NCBI GenBank assembly: GCA_021286855.1
Contig: JAJTBO010000012.1
Coordinates: 27,068 to 91,067 of the forward strand
Length of the DNA: 64,000 nucleotides
DNA from: Hyphomicrobiales bacterium
GTDB taxonomy: Bacteria > Pseudomonadota > Alphaproteobacteria > Rhizobiales > Ancalomicrobiaceae
Direction: 5' to 3'
Shown: positions 20,204 through 30,040 of the stretch, in pieces
Layout: the number at the start of each line of letters is the position of its first letter
How positions within the stretch are numbered: position 1 is the stretch's first letter
The notes under the pieces: generated by a model
What the model was told of the DNA's origin: nothing
The model's database searches: none
Seen by the model: the letters and a program-made list of their open reading frames with translations, nothing else
Position numbers and translations under genes: made by a program

Positions 20204-22225
20204 ATGTTCTTCCGTCATCGAGACATCGCCGCCACAGCCGCGCTCGAAGAAGCGCCGTCGAACGCTCAGACGGCGGTCGAACCCGCCGCTCCGCCGCCGG
20301 CGCAGCCGGTTCGCGTCCTGGAGACCGACGATCGGTTCGTCGGCGTCGATGCGTCCACCTTCCTGTTCGACGGGGCGGCCGCCGAATTGGCGGTCGCCTA
20401 TGTCTCGCCGCATCTCGACTTCGCCGCCATCGCCCGGCGTCTCTCCGGCCTCGCCGGTCGCACCAAGCTCATCGCCGTTTCGACCGCCGGTGAACTGTGC
20501 ACGGTGGGTTCGGGGCCGCTCTACCGGCCGACCGGCGATCGTTGGTCGACCATCACCCTTCAGGTCTTTCCGCCCGATCTCGTCGACGCCGTATCCGTTC
20601 ATGCCGTCCCGTTGCACAACGACGATATTCGCCGCGGCACACCGAACCGCACGCGCGAGGAGCGCGTTTCACGCATCGTCTCGTCGCTCGGCGCGGTTCG
20701 GCCGACGATGAACGTCGATCACCGCGACGTCTTCGCTCTCACCTTCGTCGACGGTCTGTCGGCGAGCGAGAACTATTTCATGGAAGCCGTCTATCGCGCC
20801 GGCCGTTTCCCCTGCCTGTTCATCGGCGGGTCGGCCGGCGGCAAGTTCGATTTTCGCGACACCTGGATCTGGGACGGCGGGCGCGTCCTACGCGACCATG
20901 CCCTGGTGACCTTCGTCCACGTCGCGAAGGGACGCGCCTACGGCGTCTTCAAGTCGCAGAACTTCCGGCGGACGGGAACGTCCTTCATCGTCGCCGACGC
21001 CGACCCCGACCGCCGCACCGTCGCCGGCGTGATCGACCGAGCCACTGGCGACGTCGTGCCCTTCGGGCCGGCGATCGCCGCGGCGCGCGGCTGCCGGCCC
21101 GACGGCGTCGGCGCCTCGCTCGCCGGCCACACCTTCGGCATCGAGATCGACGGCGAACTGTTCGTCCGCTCGGTCTCCGGCATCGACGTCGAGAAGGGTA
21201 CGGTTTCCTACTTCTGCGACGTCAACTCCGGCGACGAACTGTTTCTGCTCGAAGCGACCGACTTCGCCGATCAGACCCGACGGGATCTCGCCGCCTTCCT
21301 CGGAAACAAGGGGAGGCCGCTCGGCGCGATCTTGTCCGATTGCATCCTGCGTCGGTTGAACAACGATCGTCGGCTCGGCGAAAGCACCGCCCTGTGGTCG
21401 ATGCCGGCCGCCGGATTTTCGACCTTCGGCGAGCTGTTCGGCATCAACGTCAACGAGACCCTCAGCGCGATCGTCTTCTTCGAGACCGGTGACGTATCGA
21501 GAACCGACGAATTTCTCGACATGTTTCCGGTTCACTACGCGCGGTTCCAGAACTATTTCACCCGTTGTGCGCTGGAACGGGCGCAAATGCTCAATCGCTT
21601 TCGGTCTTCGCTGATCGATCGTCTCGCTTCACACCTCGACTTCGTTCACCGGATCGAGGAGACGCTCGCCGACACCCGCACCATGAGGACCGCCATGGAC
21701 GACGTCCGCAAGGCGATCTTCGGCGGAGTCGGCGCTGCGACCTCCAGCGAAGAGGAGGCGGAGCGCCTGTCGACGGAGTTCCAGAGCCTGGCCCGTTCGA
21801 TGACCGGTCTGCGCGACGTTCTCTCGATCATCGACGGCATCACCGGGCAGACCAACCTGCTCGCGCTCAACGCCACCATCGAAGCGGCGCGCGCCGGCGT
21901 CGCAGGCCGCGGCTTCGCCGTCGTCGCCTCCGAGGTCAAGAAGCTCGCCAACGACACCAAGTCGACCTTGTCGCGGACCCAAGAGGCGATCGGCGGCATG
22001 GAGTCGTCGCTCGGTCTGCTCGGCGCGATCATCGGCGAAACCCGTGACCGCTTCCGCGACGAGGAGACGCGCTATCGCGACACCATCGACCAGATCGAAC
22101 GGCTGTTCGACCAGTCCGGCGTCATGGACCGTACGCTCTCCGGGTTGTCCGATCTCGTCGACGACCAACGCACCGCCGTCGCCCACATCGGCGCCGATCT
22201 CTCGCGGTTGAAGCAGTTGGAGTGA
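20204..22225 (+). CDS. Soluble FIST-domain methyl-accepting chemotaxis protein
   Basis: 673 residues. A FIST N domain covers about residues 45-240 ([28 protein letters not shown]) and a FIST C domain about 250-420. A receptor signalling domain occupies about 480-673, with the conserved hairpin tip [20 protein letters not shown] from residue 545. No signal peptide or transmembrane helix is seen, so this is a cytoplasmic receptor feeding CheA/CheW. FIST domains occur in the heme-based nitric oxide sensor NosP, so NO or a small metabolite is a plausible ligand. The ATG at 20204 has CAGGGAG upstream. Inserted between dnaB and rplI. No che genes are nearby. Confidence 0.88.
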   Translation: MFFRHRDIAATAALEEAPSNAQTAVEPAAPPPAQPVRVLETDDRFVGVDASTFLFDGAAAELAVAYVSPHLDFAAIARRLSGLAGRTKLIAVSTAGELCTVGSGPLYRPTGDRWSTITLQVFPPDLVDAVSVHAVPLHNDDIRRGTPNRTREERVSRIVSSLGAVRPTMNVDHRDVFALTFVDGLSASENYFMEAVYRAGRFPCLFIGGSAGGKFDFRDTWIWDGGRVLRDHALVTFVHVAKGRAYGVFKSQNFRRTGTSFIVADADPDRRTVAGVIDRATGDVVPFGPAIAAARGCRPDGVGASLAGHTFGIEIDGELFVRSVSGIDVEKGTVSYFCDVNSGDELFLLEATDFADQTRRDLAAFLGNKGRPLGAILSDCILRRLNNDRRLGESTALWSMPAAGFSTFGELFGINVNETLSAIVFFETGDVSRTDEFLDMFPVHYARFQNYFTRCALERAQMLNRFRSSLIDRLASHLDFVHRIEETLADTRTMRTAMDDVRKAIFGGVGAATSSEEEAERLSTEFQSLARSMTGLRDVLSIIDGITGQTNLLALNATIEAARAGVAGRGFAVVASEVKKLANDTKSTLSRTQEAIGGMESSLGLLGAIIGETRDRFRDEETRYRDTIDQIERLFDQSGVMDRTLSGLSDLVDDQRTAVAHIGADLSRLKQLE

Positions 22226-22258
22226 CCACGCGTCGCGGGTCGGGTCGAAGACGAAGAA

Positions 22259-22280
22259 AGCCGGGCGTCGCCGCCCGGCT
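22259..22280. terminator. Bidirectional terminator between FIST gene and rplI
   Basis: Perfect 9-bp stem AGCCGGGCG (22259-22267) and CGCCCGGCT (22272-22280) with a TCGC loop. On the minus strand it is followed by a T-rich run (TTCTTCGTCTTC) and thus best terminates the ribosomal protein operon, which ends at 22317. It may also serve the convergent FIST gene. Confidence 0.7.
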
Positions 22281-22316
22281 CTCTCCATTTCGTCGCGTTG
22301 ACCTCGCCGTCGAGGA

Positions 22317-22877
22317 TCAATCCTCGCCGTGGAAGCCGTCTTCGTCGGTGATCGGGCCGACTTCGCGCTCGAACAGGTTGTCGTCCTCGCGCACCAGAAC
22401 CTCTTCGCCGCGCGCCTGACGCTCGGCCTCGTCGGCGGAACGGGCGATGTTGACGGTCACCGTCGCCTCGACTTCCGGATGCAGCTGGATCGCCACCGGA
22501 TGCAGGCCGATCGTCTTGATCGGGGCCTTCAGCTCGACCTGGTTGCGCTCGATCGTGAAGCCGCCGGCGGCGATCAGATCGGCCACGTCGCGGGCCGACA
22601 CCGAACCGTAGAGATGGCCCATCTCGCCGGCCGAACGCACAGCGATGAAGGACTGGCCGTCGAGCTTCTCGAAGACCGCCTGGGCTTCCGCCTTGCGCTC
22701 CAGGTTGCGGGCCTCGAGCTGCACCTTCTGGGTCTCGAAATACTCGCGGTTGGCCTTGTTGGCGCGCAGCGCCTTGCCGCGCGGCAGCAGGAAGTTGCGG
22801 GCGTAGCCGTCCTTGACCTTGACGACGTCGCCCATCTGGCCGAGGCGGCCGATGCGTTCGAGCAGAATGACGTCCAT
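22317..22877 (-). CDS. rplI: 50S ribosomal protein L9
   Basis: 186 residues. The N-terminal globular domain [19 protein letters not shown] is followed by the signature [16 protein letters not shown], the long connecting helix ([20 protein letters not shown]) and the C-terminal RNA-binding domain. The protein is longer than E. coli L9 (149) by an acidic C-terminal tail ending DEDGFHGED, which is common in rhizobial L9. It is the last gene of the rpsF-rpsR-DUF2232-rplI operon, 38 bp after the DUF2232 gene. Confidence 0.96.
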   Translation of the reverse strand: MDVILLERIGRLGQMGDVVKVKDGYARNFLLPRGKALRANKANREYFETQKVQLEARNLERKAEAQAVFEKLDGQSFIAVRSAGEMGHLYGSVSARDVADLIAAGGFTIERNQVELKAPIKTIGLHPVAIQLHPEVEATVTVNIARSADEAERQARGEEVLVREDDNLFEREVGPITDEDGFHGED

Positions 22878-22915
22878 GGGAGTTCTCCGTTGCGTTTGGT
22901 TCGTGTCTGAAGGTT

Positions 22916-23872
22916 TCAATCGACCCCGCCGGCGTCGGAAGACGACTTCCGCCTGAGGCCGAGGTAGGTTTCGGCGAGCCCGGCGAGCGCCATCACCAGC
23001 GCCGCGACGGGGAAGAGCAGCACCAGCCCATAGGCGGTGGCGCGCAGGATCCAGCGCATGTCGGTCGGCCGGGTCAGCACGGTCAAGACCGCCATCCCGA
23101 CCAGGAACAAGGGCGCGAAGGCCGCCCCCGCCGCGATCGAGGCGAGCAGCCCCGGCGAGCCCGGCAGGAACGCGCCCGCGAAGCCGGCGGCGAAGACGAG
23201 GCCCGTCCAGGGCGAGAGCTCGATCGCCGCGAGATCCTCGGCCGGCCGTTCGAACCGGCCGAACCGCCGCGCGATTCGCGCCGCGAGCACGAGGTCGAGC
23301 GCCAGGACCAGGGTCCAGAAGGCCGGGAAGAACGCCGGCATCAGCCGCACGGACGCGCGCACGAAGGGCTCCAGCGCCATCGCGTCCGGCAGATCCTGCG
23401 CCGGCGTGCCGCCGGAGGCGAGCGTCTGATGGAAGGCGGCGACCACCTGACGGGTGGTGGTGACGAGGTCGAAGCCGATCGCGATCGCGCCGGCCGCCGT
23501 GCCGATCGCCATCATCACCGCCGCGACCAGCGCAATTCGGCCGATCGGGAACCAGGCCGGCCCCTCCGCCGTCGCGATCCGCCGCGTCACGAGGCCGGTC
23601 AGCGCCACCGCCGGCAGCCCGTCCGCGCCGAGAAAGACCAGCGCCGCCGGCGTGCCGAGTTCGAACAGCAGCACGAAGGCGCCGACGAAGCCGCCGACGA
23701 TCGCCGCGACCGGCCCCCAGCCGAGCCCGGCGACCAACAACGGCAGCGGCGAGATCGCGAAGAGCGGCAGCGTGAGGAGGCTTCCCCCGATCAACGAGGC
23801 GAACAGCAGCGCCGAGCCGAGGCCCGCGGCGACGCCGATCATCGTGGAGGTGAGGGGGGAGGTGTTCGTCAT
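22916..23872 (-). CDS. DUF2232 family integral membrane protein
   Basis: 318 residues with about eight hydrophobic helices. It starts with a small-residue rich first helix and contains [20 protein letters not shown], typical of DUF2232 proteins. In rhizobia such a gene regularly sits between rpsR and rplI, exactly as here. The function is unknown; resemblance to membrane S-components of transporters has been noted for relatives, but nothing in this sequence defines a substrate. The gap to rpsR is 176 bp and empty. Confidence 0.85.
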   Translation of the reverse strand: MTNTSPLTSTMIGVAAGLGSALLFASLIGGSLLTLPLFAISPLPLLVAGLGWGPVAAIVGGFVGAFVLLFELGTPAALVFLGADGLPAVALTGLVTRRIATAEGPAWFPIGRIALVAAVMMAIGTAAGAIAIGFDLVTTTRQVVAAFHQTLASGGTPAQDLPDAMALEPFVRASVRLMPAFFPAFWTLVLALDLVLAARIARRFGRFERPAEDLAAIELSPWTGLVFAAGFAGAFLPGSPGLLASIAAGAAFAPLFLVGMAVLTVLTRPTDMRWILRATAYGLVLLFPVAALVMALAGLAETYLGLRRKSSSDAGGVD

Positions 23873-24048
23873 GTCGCCCAGCTGTCCCGTCTCTCGCGCG
23901 AGAGAGGTTAGAGGCGTTCCCGCCCCAGCCCGTGTCGTTCGGTGGCGCGTCCCGGCCCGCCACGTCGGCCGCTCCCCGAGGGGAGGAGAGGGGAGCGGCG
24001 GACCGCTCCCCGGATGTCGTCACGCGAGGCTCGAAGCCCGCGTCGCGA

Positions 24049-24294
24049 TCACTTGATCACGAACGGCAGCAGACCGACGAAGCGGGCGCGCTTGATCGCC
24101 CGGGCGAGCTCGCGCTGCTTCTTGGCCGACACCGCGGTGATGCGGGAGGGGACGATCTTGCCGCGCTCGGAGACGAAGCGCTGCAGGAGCTTGACGTCCT
24201 TGTAGTCGATCTTCGGAGCGTTGGCGCCGGAGAACGGGCAGGTCTTGCGACGACGGAAGAACGGCCGGCGGGCCTGCTGGGAAGTCTCGGCCAT
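24049..24294 (-). CDS. rpsR: 30S ribosomal protein S18
   Basis: 81 residues. Basic N-terminus, then [21 protein letters not shown] and the signature [36 protein letters not shown] (split here over the family block). S18 binds the 30S platform together with S6. The ATG at 24294 overlaps the rpsF stop (TGATG), so the two are translationally coupled; a GTG directly upstream is also possible. Confidence 0.95.
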   Translation of the reverse strand: MAETSQQARRPFFRRRKTCPFSGANAPKIDYKDVKLLQRFVSERGKIVPSRITAVSAKKQRELARAIKRARFVGLLPFVIK

Positions 24295-24752
24295 CACGCG
24301 TTCTCCTCTTCGCCGAACTCTTCGTCACGACGCGGGGCGCGGTCGCGACGCGGACCACGATCGCCACGATCGCTGCGGTCGCCACGATCTCCGCGCTCGC
24401 CACGACGGTCGTCGCGACGCTCGTCACGGTCGCGCTTCTGCAGCATGACCGACGGGCCTTCCTCGAGCTCGTCGACGCGGATCGTCAGGGCGCGCAGCAC
24501 GTCTTCCGAGAGGCGCTGCTGGCGCTCGATCTCGGCGATGGCGGCGGCCGGCGCGTCGATGTTGAGCAGCGCGTAATGCGCCTTGCGGTTCTTCTTGATG
24601 CGATAGGCGAGCGACTTCAGGCCCCAATTCTCGATCTTGGTGACCTGACCGCCGAGACCCTCGACGATCGTCTTGTACTGGGCGATCAGCCCGTCGACGG
24701 CCTGCGTCGACACGTCCTGGCGGGCCAGGAACACGTGCTCGTAGAGCGGCAT
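24294..24752 (-). CDS. rpsF: 30S ribosomal protein S6
   Basis: 152 residues. The core is recognised from [15 protein letters not shown], the [22 protein letters not shown] segment and [21 protein letters not shown]6 pairs with S18 on the 30S platform. The last ~45 residues form a low-complexity tail of alternating Arg and Asp ([18 protein letters not shown]) ending in an acidic EEFGEEENA, absent from E. coli S6 but common in alphaproteobacteria. First gene of the operon, with GAGGAAGG upstream of the start. Confidence 0.95.
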   Translation of the reverse strand: MPLYEHVFLARQDVSTQAVDGLIAQYKTIVEGLGGQVTKIENWGLKSLAYRIKKNRKAHYALLNIDAPAAAIAEIERQQRLSEDVLRALTIRVDELEEGPSVMLQKRDRDERRDDRRGERGDRGDRSDRGDRGPRRDRAPRRDEEFGEEENA

Positions 24753-25059
24753 GGAATGTCCTTCCTCGTTGTTCGACGATCCCTCGAGGGAACCGTCTTC
24801 CGTGGACGTCGGCGCCGAGCCTCTCGGGGAGCCTCACGAGGAAGACCCCGAAAACCTGCATGACGTGTCGGAGAGCGGAGACACGGGACGACGGGTCGGG
24901 AAGACCCTGTCGTGCGGATTTCTCGGGCCGATGCCCGGAAACGCGCACGACCGTCCGTTCAGCCCCCAGCCGAACGTCCGACGGAATGGTGGGGTTCTAC
25001 GGATTTTCGCGGGAATTGCAAGGGGCCGTTCGCCGCTTCGCGATCGGCCCTTCCCCCTC
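24753..25059. other. Leader and promoter region of the rpsF operon
   Basis: No gene is supported. On the minus strand this is the roughly 240-base leader of rpsF, with inverted repeats that could fold but which I cannot assign to the known S6:S18 leader motif. The promoter candidate is given separately. The patatin gene ends at its right edge. Confidence 0.5.
24994..25021 (-). promoter_or_regulatory. Putative sigma70 promoter of the rpsF operon
   Basis: On the minus strand TTGCAA (25016-25021) and TAGAAC (24994-24999) are separated by 16 bp, in a locally AT-rich patch about 240 bp before rpsF. Both hexamers are reasonable matches for a housekeeping promoter. Confidence 0.5.
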
Positions 25060-26304
25060 TCACCCCCGGCCCGCATGGATGTCGTGCGTCGCCACGCCGA
25101 CTTCCGGGCTCGGCGGGGTGAACCAGTCGCGCTTCTTCAGGGTCGCCGTCATGTCCATGAAGCCGGCGGCGCGGTGTTCGGCGGCCGAGCGCGCCGAGAA
25201 TTCGTAGTCCTTGTTGTCGCTCTCCCACGCCTTCATCCGATAGATGACGTGCAGGATGTCGACGACGCCGGGCTGGTGCAGATCGCAGATCGTCGCCTCG
25301 TCGTCCGCGGTGCGCAGCTCCTTCGGGATCCGGGCGAGCGCGTCGAGGAGCCGCCGCCTCAGGCCGAAGGTCTGGCGGAAACGGGTGGTGCCGGCGCGGG
25401 TCCGGCTCGAGTACATGATGTCCTTGTGCCGGGCCATCACCTCGCTCATGTCCTGCGGCAACGGCCCCTGCGCCGGGAACAGGTCGACCTGGAAGACCAG
25501 CGAGGAGAGATCTTCCTCCTGGTCGAGCAGATGCTCGAGCGGCGTGTTCGAGACGATGCCGCCGTCCCACCAGTGGCGTCCGTCGATGTCGACCGCCGGC
25601 AGCGCCGGCGGCAGCGCGCCCGAGGCCATGATGTGGCGCACGTCGATGCGGGTCGGCGTCTTCGGATGCTTGCTGTCGAACCATTCGAAGTTGCCGGTCT
25701 CCACCTCGACCGCTCCGACCGACACCCGCATCGGCCCGTCGTTGAGGAGATCGAAGTCGACCAACGCCTCCAGCGTCCGCTTCAGCGCCGAGGTGTCGTA
25801 GTAGCTCGTCGCGGCGGAGGTGCCGCGCGGCGCGAACCACGGACTGGCGAAGCGCGGACGGAAGAACCCCGGCTGGCCGAACATCATCGCCGACAGGCCG
25901 GAGAGTTGGTTCTGCATCGCCCGACCGGCGGCGAAGACGCCGAACGGATCGAAGGCGGTGAAGGCCCCGGTCGGATCGAGCGCCGGCAGCACGCCGAACG
26001 CCTCGCCGGCCGCCGTCGGCCCGAGGATCGAGGCGCGGGTGATCTCGTTCCAGAAGCTCTCCAGTTGCGCGATGCGCTTCTCCGGCGGGTTGCCGGCGAT
26101 GATCGCCGCGTTGATCGCGCCGATCGACACGCCGGAGATCCAGTCGGGCTCGATGCCGACCCCGGTCAGCGCGTCCCACACCCCGACGTGATAGGCCCCG
26201 AGCGCGCCGCCGCCCTGGAGCAGCAGGGCCACCCGGTCGTAGGGGGCGAGGAGGTCGGAGAAGCCGGCGTCGTGGTGCGCGGCCGCGGTTCGGGTGTGAC
26301 GCAT
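25060..26304 (-). CDS. Patatin-like phospholipase
   Basis: 414 residues. The oxyanion glycine loop QGGGALGAYHVG is near residues 30-42, the nucleophile elbow GVSIGAIN near residue 60, and the catalytic aspartate motif WWDGGIVSNTPLE near residue 215. These make up a complete Ser-Asp dyad. The C-terminal 110 residues resemble the DUF3734 extension found with such enzymes. No signal peptide is seen, so it probably acts on cytoplasmic or inner-leaflet lipids. It is a single gene between the ribosomal operon and the PAQR gene, and its role is unknown. Confidence 0.9.
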   Translation of the reverse strand: MRHTRTAAAHHDAGFSDLLAPYDRVALLLQGGGALGAYHVGVWDALTGVGIEPDWISGVSIGAINAAIIAGNPPEKRIAQLESFWNEITRASILGPTAAGEAFGVLPALDPTGAFTAFDPFGVFAAGRAMQNQLSGLSAMMFGQPGFFRPRFASPWFAPRGTSAATSYYDTSALKRTLEALVDFDLLNDGPMRVSVGAVEVETGNFEWFDSKHPKTPTRIDVRHIMASGALPPALPAVDIDGRHWWDGGIVSNTPLEHLLDQEEDLSSLVFQVDLFPAQGPLPQDMSEVMARHKDIMYSSRTRAGTTRFRQTFGLRRRLLDALARIPKELRTADDEATICDLHQPGVVDILHVIYRMKAWESDNKDYEFSARSAAEHRAAGFMDMTATLKKRDWFTPPSPEVGVATHDIHAGRG

Positions 26305-26422
26305 GGTGAAGCCTCGTGGGGAGGATTGCGACGAACGTTCCTCTCAGAAGGCCACGAATTGTGCAGTGCAGCAAGGCCGAGAGCGAATGGCCGCCGCCCG
26401 TTTTCGCGCCGTCGACGACGGC

Positions 26423-27097
26423 TCACGCGGCGGTTCGTCCCATCACATAGGCGATGCCGGCCCAGTGGCAGCCCGCCGCCGCCGTCACGAATCCGTGCCA
26501 GATGGCGTTCTGGAACTTCAGGCTGTGCCACTTGTAGAAGATCACGCCGATCGAATAGAGCGCCCCGCCGATCGCCACCAGGATCATCGTGGTGGTCGGC
26601 AGCGAGGCGACGAGCGGCCCCAGCGCGACGACGGCGACCCAGCCGAGCAGCAGGTAGAGAGCGATCGACAGTCGGTCCCAGCGCCCCGGAAAGACCAGCT
26701 TGACCAGACTGCCCCCGAGCGCGCCGGTCCACACCGCCGCGATCAGCGTCCACGCCCAGAACCGATCCTCGAGCCGGGTCAGCAGCGCCGTGTAGGTGCC
26801 GGCGATCATCAGATAGATCGACATGTGGTCGAAGCGCCTGAGCAGCCACTTCAGCGGCGAGGGCGGCGTCATGTTGTAGGCGAGCGAGAAGCCGAACATC
26901 AGAAAGAAGCTCGCAGCATAGATCGCCAGCGCGATGCCGTCGCTCGCCACCCCCAGCGCCACGACGCGGCCGAACAGCACCGGAAAGGCGACGACGCCCG
27001 CGACGATCGCGATCGCATGCACGATCCCGTCGGCGACCAGTTCGCCCTGGCTGTAGGGACGCTTGGCCAGACGCGGGTGGTTCTGCGGCAGCGACAT
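26423..27097 (-). CDS. PAQR/hemolysin III family membrane protein
   Basis: 224 residues with seven predicted transmembrane helices. Family features include the N-terminal YSQGELVADGIVHAIAIVAG, the FFLMFGFSLAYNM segment followed by a histidine-containing FDHMSIYLMIAGTYT, and the C-terminal AAGCHWAGIAYV with a further conserved His. Bacterial members are called hemolysin III/TrhA and belong to the adiponectin receptor (PAQR) superfamily of putative metal-dependent lipid hydrolases. It is monocistronic and divergent from fabD. Confidence 0.88.
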   Translation of the reverse strand: MSLPQNHPRLAKRPYSQGELVADGIVHAIAIVAGVVAFPVLFGRVVALGVASDGIALAIYAASFFLMFGFSLAYNMTPPSPLKWLLRRFDHMSIYLMIAGTYTALLTRLEDRFWAWTLIAAVWTGALGGSLVKLVFPGRWDRLSIALYLLLGWVAVVALGPLVASLPTTTMILVAIGGALYSIGVIFYKWHSLKFQNAIWHGFVTAAAGCHWAGIAYVMGRTAA

Positions 27098-27338
27098 GCG
27101 GGGTCCTCGGCGAAGACGGTTCGGAAGCGCGAGGATGATACATGAACGTTTTCGTCAGGAGAATGACCAATACGACGATGACGCAGCCTTCCGCGCTCGC
27201 GACGAGCGCTCCGCTCTTCGGCGAAGCGAGGAGCCGGCTCTCTTGACTCTCGGCCGCACAAGCGTTCTCTCCCCGCAGGCGCGCCCGCGCCGGGCCGTTC
27301 GACGGCCCCCGAGAAAAGACGTTCCCGAGAGACGAACC

Positions 27339-28280
27339 ATGACCATCGCTTTCACCTTCCCCGGACAGGGCTCCCAGGCCGTCGGCATGGGCAAGGCCCT
27401 CGCCGACGCCTATCCGACCGCCGCCGAGGTCTTCGCCGAAGTCGACGACGCGCTCGGCCAGAAGCTGACGCAGCTGATGTGGGAAGGTCCGGAAGCCGAA
27501 CTGACCCTGACCGAGAACGCCCAGCCGGCCCTGATGGCCGTCTCCCTCGCCGCGATGCGCGTGCTCGAGGAGAAGGGGATTTCGGTCGCTCGCGACGCCG
27601 CCTTCGTCGCCGGTCACTCGCTCGGCGAATATTCGGCGCTCGCCGCCGCCGGTTCGCTGTCGATCGCCGACACCGCGCGTCTCCTCAAGATTCGCGGCCG
27701 CGCCATGCAGGCCGCCGTGCCGGTCGGCCAGGGCGCCATGGCCGCGCTGCTCGGCCTCTCCTTCGCCGACGCCGCCGCCGTCGCGGCCGAAGCCGCGCAG
27801 GGCGAGGTCTGCCAGGCCGCCAACGACAACGCCGACGGCCAGGTCGTCGTCTCCGGCGCCAAGGCGGCGATCGAACGCGCCGTCGATCTCGCCAAGAGCC
27901 GCGGCGCCAAGCGGGCGATGATGCTCAACGTCTCCGCCCCCTTCCATTGCGCGCTGATGCGGCCCGCCGCCGACGCCATGGCCGAGGCGCTCGCCGCGGT
28001 CGAGATCCGCCGTCCGGTCGTCCCGCTCGTCGCCAACGTTCTCGCCGCCTCGATCTCCGATCCCGCCGAGATCCGTCGCCGCCTCGTCGAGCAGGTCACC
28101 GGCACCGTGCGCTGGCGCGAGTCGGTGCAGTATCTCGCCGCCCACGGCGTCGGCCGCCTCTACGAGATCGGCTCGGGCAAGGTCCTGACCGGTCTCGTCA
28201 AGCGCATCGTCGACGGGGTCGAGGGCGTCGCCGTCGGCACGCCCGACGACGTCGAGAAGATGGTGGTGGCGCTCGTCTGA
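27339..28280 (+). CDS. fabD: Malonyl-CoA:ACP transacylase FabD
   Basis: 313 residues. Transfers malonyl from CoA to AcpP for fatty acid elongation. The substrate loop FPGQGSQAVGMG is at the N-terminus. The nucleophile is Ser94 in GHSLGEYSALAAAG, paired with His203 in SAPFHCALM, and the conserved Gln region NDNADGQVVVSG is present. The ATG at 27339 is the first that gives the family N-terminus. It opens the fabD-fabG-acpP-fabF cluster, 35 bp before fabG. Confidence 0.96.
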   Translation: MTIAFTFPGQGSQAVGMGKALADAYPTAAEVFAEVDDALGQKLTQLMWEGPEAELTLTENAQPALMAVSLAAMRVLEEKGISVARDAAFVAGHSLGEYSALAAAGSLSIADTARLLKIRGRAMQAAVPVGQGAMAALLGLSFADAAAVAAEAAQGEVCQAANDNADGQVVVSGAKAAIERAVDLAKSRGAKRAMMLNVSAPFHCALMRPAADAMAEALAAVEIRRPVVPLVANVLAASISDPAEIRRRLVEQVTGTVRWRESVQYLAAHGVGRLYEIGSGKVLTGLVKRIVDGVEGVAVGTPDDVEKMVVALV

Positions 28281-28315
28281 GCCCGCCGAACCGAGTATCC
28301 GAGGAGGAACGCTCC

Positions 28316-29053
28316 ATGTTCGATCTGACCGGCAAGGTCGCTCTCGTCACCGGCGCCACCGGCGGCATCGGCGCGGCGATCGCCAAGGCCCTGCACGCCC
28401 GCGGCGCGACCGTCGCGCTCTCCGGCACCCGCGCGCCGGTGCTCGAGGCGCTGAAGGCGGAGCTCGGCGAGCGCGCCGAGATCTTCGTCTGCAATCTCTC
28501 CGACCGCGCCTCGGTCGAGGCGCTGGTTCCCGCCGTCGAGGCGAAGCTCGGGCGGGTCGACGTCCTCGTCAACAACGCCGGCATCACCCGCGACAACCTC
28601 TTCATGCGCATGAAGGACGAAGAGTGGGATCAGGTGCTCGAGGTCAACCTCGGCTCGACCTTCCGCCTCGCCCGCGCCTGCATGAAGGGCATGATGAAGC
28701 GCCGCTTCGGCCGCGTGATCTCGATCACCTCGGTGGTCGGCGTCACCGGCAATCCGGGCCAGGGCAACTACGCCGCCGCCAAGGCCGGCATGATCGGAAT
28801 GTCGAAGTCGCTCGCCCAGGAAGTGGCGAGCCGCTCGATCACCGTCAACTGCGTCGCCCCGGGCTTCATCGCCACGCCGATGACCGACGCCCTGAACGAC
28901 AAGCAGAAGGAAGGAATCCTCGCCGCGGTGCCGGCCGGCCGGCTCGGTTCGGCGGAGGAGATCGCCGCCGCGGTGGTCTTCCTCGCCAGCGACGAGGCGT
29001 CCTACGTGACCGGCCAGACGCTCCACGTCAACGGCGGCATGGCCATGATCTGA
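28316..29053 (+). CDS. fabG: 3-oxoacyl-ACP reductase FabG
   Basis: 245 residues. NADPH-dependent reduction of beta-ketoacyl-ACP. The cofactor motif TGATGGIGAAIA, the NNAGI motif and the catalytic Ser139-Tyr152-Lys156 (ITSVVG; NYAAAKAG) are all present. The ATG at 28316 follows GAGGAGGA. The gene is followed immediately by a strong hairpin, so acpP is probably transcribed mainly from its own promoter. Confidence 0.96.
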   Translation: MFDLTGKVALVTGATGGIGAAIAKALHARGATVALSGTRAPVLEALKAELGERAEIFVCNLSDRASVEALVPAVEAKLGRVDVLVNNAGITRDNLFMRMKDEEWDQVLEVNLGSTFRLARACMKGMMKRRFGRVISITSVVGVTGNPGQGNYAAAKAGMIGMSKSLAQEVASRSITVNCVAPGFIATPMTDALNDKQKEGILAAVPAGRLGSAEEIAAAVVFLASDEASYVTGQTLHVNGGMAMI

Positions 29054-29505
29054 TTGAGGAAAAGCCCGCGGAATACGGGCTTTTCCGCGCACTTTCCGAG
29101 CCGCCGGTGCGACTGGTCAAGGTCGGCAAAGTGTGCTAGCAACCACCCCGGTCCTGCCCAGAGCGGCAGGGTCGGGAACCGAGACGGAGAGGCCCGCACA
29201 CCCGTGGAGCCTCGTCGCATCGGTCCCGAAGACGATCGCGAGCCTGGCGGGAAAGACCCGTGGCTCGGCCGGGGGGCGAGATCGTCGACGGGGGCCCCTT
29301 CGTCCGGGATGGTCCGCCGAACGGCGGCGCGAGGAAGGTGGGGAATGGTTCCGGCGGCGAGCGGAGCAGGTGGCTCCGGCTCGGGCGCTCGGAACCGAGG
29401 GCGGACGCGCGAGACGATCGCCGTCCGAAGCAGTTTCGCATCGGGGCGCCGACGGGGACGTCGGTGGTTCGGGGTCGGTTTATCCTCTTCTGGGAAGAAA
29501 AGCAC
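29054..29505. other. Gene-free interval between fabG and acpP
   Basis: Apart from the terminator at its left edge no gene is supported. The remaining ~420 bp is GC-rich with several short inverted repeats and must contain the acpP promoter and a long leader. A short sequence TGTGCTAG near 29132-29139 could be an extended -10, but no convincing -35 was found. Confidence 0.5.
29058..29086. terminator. Bidirectional terminator after fabG
   Basis: Perfect 11-bp stem GGAAAAGCCCG (29058-29068) and CGGGCTTTTCC (29076-29086) with a 7-base loop. The U-rich 3' arm (TTTT) supplies the tail in either direction. It starts 5 bp after the fabG stop. Confidence 0.75.
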
Positions 29506-29745
29506 ATGAGCGACATCGCTGAACGCGTGAAGAAGATCGTGATCGAGCACCTCGGCGTCGACGCCGAAAAGGTGACCGAGAACGCGAGCTTCATCGACGA
29601 CCTCGGCTCCGACTCGCTGGACGTGGTCGAGCTGGTCATGGCGTTCGAAGAAGAATTCGGCGTCGAGATTCCGGACGATGCCGCCGAGACGATCCTGACC
29701 GTCGGCGACGCGGTCAAGTTCCTCGAGAAGAACGTGGCCGCCTGA
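29506..29745 (+). CDS. acpP: Acyl carrier protein
   Basis: 79 residues, strongly acidic, four-helix carrier. The phosphopantetheine attachment site is Ser37 in [20 protein letters not shown]-terminus [18 protein letters not shown] and C-terminus [12 protein letters not shown] are typical. It carries the growing fatty acid chain for FabD/G/F and for lipid A and phospholipid synthesis. It is flanked on both sides by terminators, which fits the high independent expression usual for acpP. Confidence 0.97.
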   Translation: MSDIAERVKKIVIEHLGVDAEKVTENASFIDDLGSDSLDVVELVMAFEEEFGVEIPDDAAETILTVGDAVKFLEKNVAA

Positions 29746-29751
29746 GGCCGG

Positions 29752-29783
29752 ACGGATCGCGCGAGACTTCGCGCGATCCGTTT
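29752..29783 (+). terminator. Terminator after acpP
   Basis: Perfect 12-bp stem ACGGATCGCGCG (29752-29763) and CGCGCGATCCGT (29770-29781) with loop AGACTT, followed by TT then CGCGTCTT. It begins 6 bp after the stop of acpP. Confidence 0.7.
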
Positions 29784-30040
29784 CGCGTCTTCGGTCGCAT
29801 GATGAGGCGCGCCGGCCCACGTGGCCGGCGTCCATGCGTCGGGTGACCCCTGCGCCGCCGACCGCGCCCCCGCGTCGCGTCGCCGTCGCAGCCGGGCGAG
29901 CCCGCTTCGACGATCGCTCCTCTCGGCGCGCCCGCCGCCGTCGAAGGACGATCTCCGCGGCTCCATCCCCCGACCTCCTTCCCCGCGTTCGGCTCGGTCG
30001 GACGCATTCGAAACGAGCGGGCGTGAGAACGAGGGTCGCG

